A stretch of DNA of 64,000 nt from Desulfovibrio desulfuricans (GTDB taxonomy: Bacteria; Desulfobacterota; Desulfovibrionia; Desulfovibrionales; Desulfovibrionaceae), in assembly GCA_015062205.1 (NCBI GenBank), contig SUVB01000018.1, forward strand, positions 1 to 64,000, read 5' to 3'. The translations under genes and the position numbers were made by a program. Position 1 is the first letter of the stretch; each line of letters opens with the position of its first letter. This document shows, in pieces, positions 59,917 to 64,000 of the stretch. The notes under the pieces are model-generated. The model was given only the letters and a program-made list of their open reading frames with translations. It did no database searches and was not told where the DNA came from.

Positions 59917-60507
59917 GTCTACCTCCGTGGGGTTTGGCAAAACATACACCATTTTCTCTGACAGAATCCAGCAAAATTTGTTGCCTGTTTATTGCAGGAA
60001 TAAATTTGATTGCAAGAAATGGGCAAGTTTTGTTCCTTGCAGGAAGCAAAGAGACGGCGTATCTATATAAAAATCAATAATCGCTCAGAAGACGTCATGC
60101 GTTGTCGCCTGCACGAACACGGCAGGCATCAAAATTATACGCAGTTGAATGGGATGCATGGGCTTTGGTAACCCCGCTCCCGGTAATCGTGCATGGGCTC
60201 CGGGCGAGACGCAGTTGCGCGGCATCATCCGACAGGGCTGGAACAATGTGCCGATGTATGCTGGACGTCCCTCTGCGATATTCCGCCTGCCGGAACTGAA
60301 GCTGGGATTTTTTTACGGTGCTGTTATGGAAAGTCAAATTTTATTAAATTAAATTGAACATTATACAACAGGAAAGACAAAATGTCTTGTGTAAAAATTA
60401 GTGTTGACTGAATGTTGTGATAGCATGGAATATCTCATATTCATTCTAGTTGTAAAATGTAATTTGGGAATTGCTGCATAGAAAAGCAGATACAATTGGA
60501 GAACATC
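59917..60507. other. Divergent intergenic region between DUF362 and cupin genes
   Basis: About 590 bases without a convincing gene. It contains the three TTGCARGAA repeats on the DUF362 side and AT-rich DNA with TTGACT (60,405) on the cupin side. Small frames here have no good start sites. Two promoters facing away are expected. Confidence 0.5.
59992..60045. promoter_or_regulatory. Three TTGCARGAA direct repeats, candidate AraC sites
   Basis: TTGCAGGAA at 59,992, TTGCAAGAA at 60,010 and TTGCAGGAA at 60,037. Spacing is 18 and 27 bp, both multiples of nine. AraC-family proteins bind direct repeats. The sites lie 76-130 bases before the DUF362-AraC-flavin reductase genes. Confidence 0.5.
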
Positions 60508-60966
60508 ATGCATGAAAAGATTCAAGGCTATCATTGTACGGAGCATGTGTCTATTGAGGAACTGAACACTAACGGTCCCTTCCCGGCAGGAGAACCCAAT
60601 ACGGCGTATGCCCGGTATTTTGTGGGAAAGAGTTATCTGACGGCCATTTCCACCAGCCAGGTTCCTGTGTTCGCCGTCAGCTTTGAACCGGGCTGCCGCA
60701 ACAACTGGCACACCCACAAGGCGTCCGGCGGCGGAGGACAGACGCTTATCGTCACCGCCGGGCGCGGGTACTACCAGGCCTGGGGCGAAGAACCTGTGGA
60801 GCTTCGTCCGGGCGATGTGGTGCATATCCCCGCCAACGTCAAACACTGGCATGGCGCCGCGCCGGACACAGCCTTTCAGCACCTTGCCGTGGAAGTGCCG
60901 GGCGAGGAAATTTCCACCGCATGGGCTGAGCCCGTAGACGCGGCGGAGTACGCGCGCCTCACGTAG
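60508..60966 (+). CDS. Cupin-domain protein
   Basis: 152 residues from the ATG at 60508 (TTGGAG upstream). A single cupin: 'VPVFAVSFEPGCRNNWHTHK', 'TLIVTAGRGYYQAWGEEPVE', 'LRPGDVVHIPANVKHWHGAA', with metal-ligand His residues (WHTH and KHWHG). Small cupins of this type are often carboxymuconolactone- or quinone-related enzymes, or stress proteins. Monocistronic by spacing. Upstream AT-rich DNA contains a -35-like TTGACT. Confidence 0.85.
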   Translation: MHEKIQGYHCTEHVSIEELNTNGPFPAGEPNTAYARYFVGKSYLTAISTSQVPVFAVSFEPGCRNNWHTHKASGGGGQTLIVTAGRGYYQAWGEEPVELRPGDVVHIPANVKHWHGAAPDTAFQHLAVEVPGEEISTAWAEPVDAAEYARLT

Positions 60967-61031
60967 CGATTGCGGCCGAACCGGAAGTTATTGTAACGGC
61001 TGCGGACGTTTTTTCCTGTGCCGGCAGAGGA

Positions 61032-62948
61032 ATGTGCAAATTCTTCCATGAGGAATCACGTGCCATGCAACAGTACCATTTTCATTTTGAAAATCCGGAT
61101 GAAGCCGTCGGACACCTCCGCCATATGCAGAGCCTGCTCAAGGCGACCGCACACAACGATGCCTTGCTGAACGTGTTCACCTCAGGCATATCTATGGAAC
61201 ATGCGCAAAACTTACTGACGGAAATTGATAAACAGCTTCCTGACGTCAAGCATATCGGTGTTTCCGGATATAAATTTTCCGGGGATACGGAAAAACCCCT
61301 TGTTGTGTTCAATATGATTCTTTCCGACAGCACGGAATTTCATATTCTGCAATACCCTTGCGCGCCGGGCGAGGAACGCCTTGCCGCCGCACAATTCCTT
61401 GATGCGCTGGACGCCATACAGCATGTCAAGGCCATTGAATTATTCTCTGTCAATACCGGGTTGGATGTAACGGCGTTTCTCAATGCAATCAGTGAGAGAT
61501 ATGAGGAAATCCCCGTGTTTGGCACGGTGGCGCGGCCGCCCGATGCGAAGAACGATTCTTTTGCCATAGGGGCATCCCTGCTTTTCAGCGGTTTCACGGC
61601 GGCAGTGTACGCCGGCAATACCCTTCAGGTTTATATGGATTACATCCTTGGCTGGAGGCCCATCGGCCGGGAGATGTCCATCACGCTGGGCGAGCGGCAG
61701 TCCAAAAGCGAGTGCGCCGTCAGTCGGATTGACGGGCTCCCAGCTGCAGATATCTTCAAGAAGTATCTTGGTATAGAGTGGGATGGCGAGAACTTTGAGA
61801 ATTTTTGGTTATTCCCTTTGATGGTTACGCGCCATAATGTGAATATTTGTTATATCCCCGTTGCAAGCGAGAATGGAACATTATATTTTTCAGGAACAAT
61901 GTACGATGGAGAAAAAATACGTTTCGCCTATTGTACGCGTGAAGAAATACTTGAAGCCTCATTTAACGGCAGCGAAAGGATGAAGATTTTTTCTCCAGAG
62001 GCCGTTCTTATGGTACTGTGCGGAAATCGTGTCGGTTTTTTGAGAAATGAGGCCCACCTTGAATGGAATTATTATAGGAATAATCATCCTGAGCTTGCCT
62101 ATTGTCATGGATATGGAGAAATTTCTCTCCAGAACAAAAGGGGGGGCGTCCTGAACAGCGCTTTTGTGGCTGTGGGCATGCGCGAGGGAAGCGACATGCC
62201 CAAGCAGGCGGCGCAATATTCCCTAATACCGCAGGCAAAATTCACGCCGACCGGGAAGATTCCACTTTCATATCTCATTTCACATTTCTTTCATGAAATG
62301 ACCAATGAACTTGTCCATTTTCAGGAACATCTGGAAGCTGAGGTGGAGAAAAAGACACGGGAGAACGAAAATCTGTCTCTTCATGTGGTGCAGACGTTGG
62401 CGCAAGCCATTGACGCCAAGGATACATATACAAACGGACATTCGAGCCGTGTGGCAAAGTATTCCGTAGAAATTGCGCGGCGTGCCGGATATACTGCACA
62501 ACAGTTGAGTGAAATGTACATGATAAGCCTTCTGCATGATGTCGGCAAGATCGGCATTCCCGACGAAATTATCAATAAGCCTGCCAGACTCACGGATGCT
62601 GAATATGCGATTATCAAGAAGCACCCCGTTGTAGGAGCTGGGATACTGCAGGGCATCAAGGAAATGCCCAAATTGGCGACAGGCGCGCGCTGGCATCATG
62701 AACGGTATGATGGGAAAGGCTACCCCGACGGCCTGAGGGGGAAAAACATTCCTGAAGAGGCGCGCATCATTGCGGTGGCGGATGCCTATGATGCCATGAC
62801 GAGCAACAGGAGCTACCGCAGGGAACTTTCACAGGCAATTGTCCGCGGTGAAGTGGAAAAAGGAAAGGGCTCGCAGTTCGATCCTGATTTCGCAGATATC
62901 ATGCTTGCCATGATAGACGAGGATACGGAATACACAATGAAAGAGTGA
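61032..62948 (+). CDS. FIST sensor with HD-GYP phosphodiesterase output
   Basis: 638 residues (ATG at 61032; ATG at 61065 is another start, since the first has a very close GAGG). Residues ~30-390 form FIST_N/FIST_C sensory domains (DALLNVFTSGISMEHAQNLL, 'RPPDAKNDSFAIGASLLFSG', 'EISLQNKRGGVLNSAFVAVG'). A helical linker with heptads follows, then an HD-GYP domain: LLHDVGKIGIPDEI (HD at 502-503), 'KKHPVVGAGIL', 'HHERYDGKGYPDGL' (GYP at 563-565), 'VADAYDAMTSNRSYR'. Predicted c-di-GMP hydrolase controlled by a small ligand. The HD, HHE and GYP motifs are intact. Confidence 0.88.
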   Translation: MCKFFHEESRAMQQYHFHFENPDEAVGHLRHMQSLLKATAHNDALLNVFTSGISMEHAQNLLTEIDKQLPDVKHIGVSGYKFSGDTEKPLVVFNMILSDSTEFHILQYPCAPGEERLAAAQFLDALDAIQHVKAIELFSVNTGLDVTAFLNAISERYEEIPVFGTVARPPDAKNDSFAIGASLLFSGFTAAVYAGNTLQVYMDYILGWRPIGREMSITLGERQSKSECAVSRIDGLPAADIFKKYLGIEWDGENFENFWLFPLMVTRHNVNICYIPVASENGTLYFSGTMYDGEKIRFAYCTREEILEASFNGSERMKIFSPEAVLMVLCGNRVGFLRNEAHLEWNYYRNNHPELAYCHGYGEISLQNKRGGVLNSAFVAVGMREGSDMPKQAAQYSLIPQAKFTPTGKIPLSYLISHFFHEMTNELVHFQEHLEAEVEKKTRENENLSLHVVQTLAQAIDAKDTYTNGHSSRVAKYSVEIARRAGYTAQQLSEMYMISLLHDVGKIGIPDEIINKPARLTDAEYAIIKKHPVVGAGILQGIKEMPKLATGARWHHERYDGKGYPDGLRGKNIPEEARIIAVADAYDAMTSNRSYRRELSQAIVRGEVEKGKGSQFDPDFADIMLAMIDEDTEYTMKE

Positions 62949-63365
62949 CGTACTGTTCTCTGATCTGGTTCCTATTCCCTGTCACAGAGAGGCGCTTATG
63001 CCGAAGTCGCCCTTGGAATGGGCAATTTCAGGGGCGGCTTCGCAATGTATGTTGCATGCGGCAGTGCATGTTTCTAGGAAATTGCAAACTGGGCGACCGG
63101 TTTCACGGCAACAATGCCCATAGGCCTTTGGCGGCCTCTTTGACGCAGCGAAGCGCGTTGAGCTTGCGGGGATAGACATGCAGGGCGGACACTGCTGTCC
63201 GGACAACCGGCAACGGGGGGTGATTTCGGAAGCACCATCCGGAACAGCGCCGGTTGCCGCAAGGGACGCTGATGCGCCTCGTCAGTTCCGGCAGCGCCTT
63301 CGGCGCGGTGGCCGGAAGCGGGCCGCCTGCCTTCGGCGCGCCCGCAGAAGTTCCACATCGCCCGC
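62949..63365. other. Non-coding region between convergent genes
   Basis: About 417 bases with no credible gene. There is an imperfect inverted repeat at 63,001-63,044 (GCCGAAGTCGCCC against GGGGCGGCTTCGC) that may act as a bidirectional terminator for the HD-GYP and GGDEF genes. GCCTTCGGCGCG occurs twice near 63,295-63,345. Confidence 0.45.
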
Positions 63366-64000
63366 TCAATCCGCCCGGTCTTTGAGCGACGCGTTTCCGC
63401 CGTCGCCTGCGTCGAAGAGGACGTAGCGGTTCCTTCCGCTGTCCTTCGCGGCGTACAGCGCCGTGTCGGCGCTGTGGTAGATTCCTTCGTAGGTTGCACC
63501 GTCCTTCGGGTACATTGCCACGCCAATGCTGGCCGTCACGGTTACAGATCCGTTGTCCGGCAGGGCGTACGTCTTCCGCATCTTTTTCAGGAGATTTTCG
63601 GCCTTGATTTTGACGACGTCGGCGCTGCCCAGCGTCGGGGCGTAGACCACGAACTCGTCGCCGCCGAGCCTCGCGACGATGTCCGTGCCGCGGAACACTT
63701 CCTTCAGGACCTGCGCGGCATGGATCAGCACCTCGTCGCCGACGGGGTGCCCGAGATTGTCGTTGACCGTCTTGAAGTTGTCGAGATCGACGAGAAACAG
63801 CGCGCCACGGCCGGACTGCTCAACAAAGATGCTCTTGAACGCCTTCTCGAATCCGGCCCTGTTGGCGACGCCCGTGAGGGCGTCCACATGCGCCTTGCGT
63901 TCCAGGGGATTCACGAGGGAGCGGAACAACAGCACAGCGAGGACGGACAAGGCGAGCGAGACAACGACCGTGCAGGCCAAGCAGGAAAGCGTGACCTTGA
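63366..64000 (-). CDS. GGDEF diguanylate cyclase, 5' end cut by window edge
   Basis: The frame is open to the right edge. Visible: one membrane span (LACTVVVSLALSVLAVLLF) next to the GGDEF domain 'HVDALTGVANRAGFEKAF', 'FLVDLDNFKTVNDNLGHPVG', 'IVARLGGDEFVVYAP' (canonical RLGGDEF), 'ASIGVAMYPKDG', 'ADTALYAAKDSGRNRY'. The missing N-terminal part presumably contains a periplasmic sensor. It should make c-di-GMP, opposite to the HD-GYP neighbour. Confidence 0.92.
   Translation of the reverse strand, partial: KVTLSCLACTVVVSLALSVLAVLLFRSLVNPLERKAHVDALTGVANRAGFEKAFKSIFVEQSGRGALFLVDLDNFKTVNDNLGHPVGDEVLIHAAQVLKEVFRGTDIVARLGGDEFVVYAPTLGSADVVKIKAENLLKKMRKTYALPDNGSVTVTASIGVAMYPKDGATYEGIYHSADTALYAAKDSGRNRYVLFDAGDGGNASLKDRAD

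Noticed and set aside
60095..60352. Small genes on both strands in the DUF362-cupin gap
   Set aside because: Frames are short, overlap each other and have no ribosome-binding sites.
63074..63526. Reverse-strand ORF downstream of the GGDEF gene
   Set aside because: It overlaps the GGDEF coding end in another frame and is Arg/Pro-rich as expected for a shadow.
1..64000. CRISPR array, rRNA or tRNA
   Set aside because: No regularly spaced repeats and no tRNA-like or rRNA sequences were seen anywhere in the window by reading. A tRNA scan program would settle the tRNA question.

Overview
The window is almost entirely one large prophage (about bases 1-56,000, cut by the left edge) followed by ordinary bacterial chromosome (about 56,400-64,000, cut by the right edge). 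High GC, strong Shine-Dalgarno sites, and chromosomal genes such as a Tat-exported DUF362 protein, a FIST/HD-GYP protein and a GGDEF protein suit a Delta/Desulfobacterota host, possibly Desulfovibrionaceae. That host assignment is inference, because no rRNA or tRNA is visible.

The phage has a contractile tail (sheath, tube, tape measure, gp25-like and gpJ-like baseplate, OB-fold spike). Layout: 1-4.3 kb replication and nucleotide/DNA-modification genes (replisome organizer-like, G39P-like, Dam, DUF1064-like nuclease, an orphan NrdD-like fragment). 4.3-4.7 kb a small AT-rich reverse-strand membrane gene. 4.8-7.2 kb lysis (GH108 endolysin, overlapping spanins, holin) and small zinc proteins, including an Ogr/Delta-like activator. 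7.2-15.9 kb terminase (large subunit interrupted by an intein in its Walker A loop), several baseplate genes, hub, spike and an HU-like protein, ending in a terminator. 16.3-30.5 kb putative major capsid protein, sheath (with a carbohydrate-binding-like insertion), tube-like proteins, frameshift-type chaperone pair, a 1,387-residue tape measure carrying two wall-hydrolase modules, and baseplate wedge. 30.5-39.2 kb distal tail and mosaic tail-fibre genes, then a complete diversity-generating retroelement (DGR). 39.2-54.0 kb DarA-like proteins, ClpP-like protease, zincin protein, a 2,210-residue DarB-like methylase-helicase, portal and a protease/scaffold candidate, ending in a strong terminator. 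54.0-55.8 kb reverse-strand antirepressor and an exported AT-rich protein.

Three non-coding gaps (about 16.33, 30.49 and 39.23 kb) carry the same 25-bp imperfect dyad, each starting a transcription unit. With the Ogr-like protein at 6,993 this looks like a P2-style activator-driven late-promoter system that divides the virion genes into three units.

The DGR is the most striking system: the target tail protein (35,049-36,134) ends in a variable repeat. An Avd-like protein, a template repeat and a YMDD reverse transcriptase follow. All 11 AAC/AAT codons of the template differ in the variable repeat, and every substitution lies at a template adenine. The one exception to one-to-one alignment is a single extra codon. 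This implies past or ongoing receptor-binding diversification.

The chromosomal part has a reverse-strand group (DUF362 protein, AraC regulator, flavin reductase-like, then a tandem ABM protein) with three TTGCARGAA direct repeats upstream. It is followed by a cupin, a FIST-HD-GYP protein and a partial GGDEF protein.
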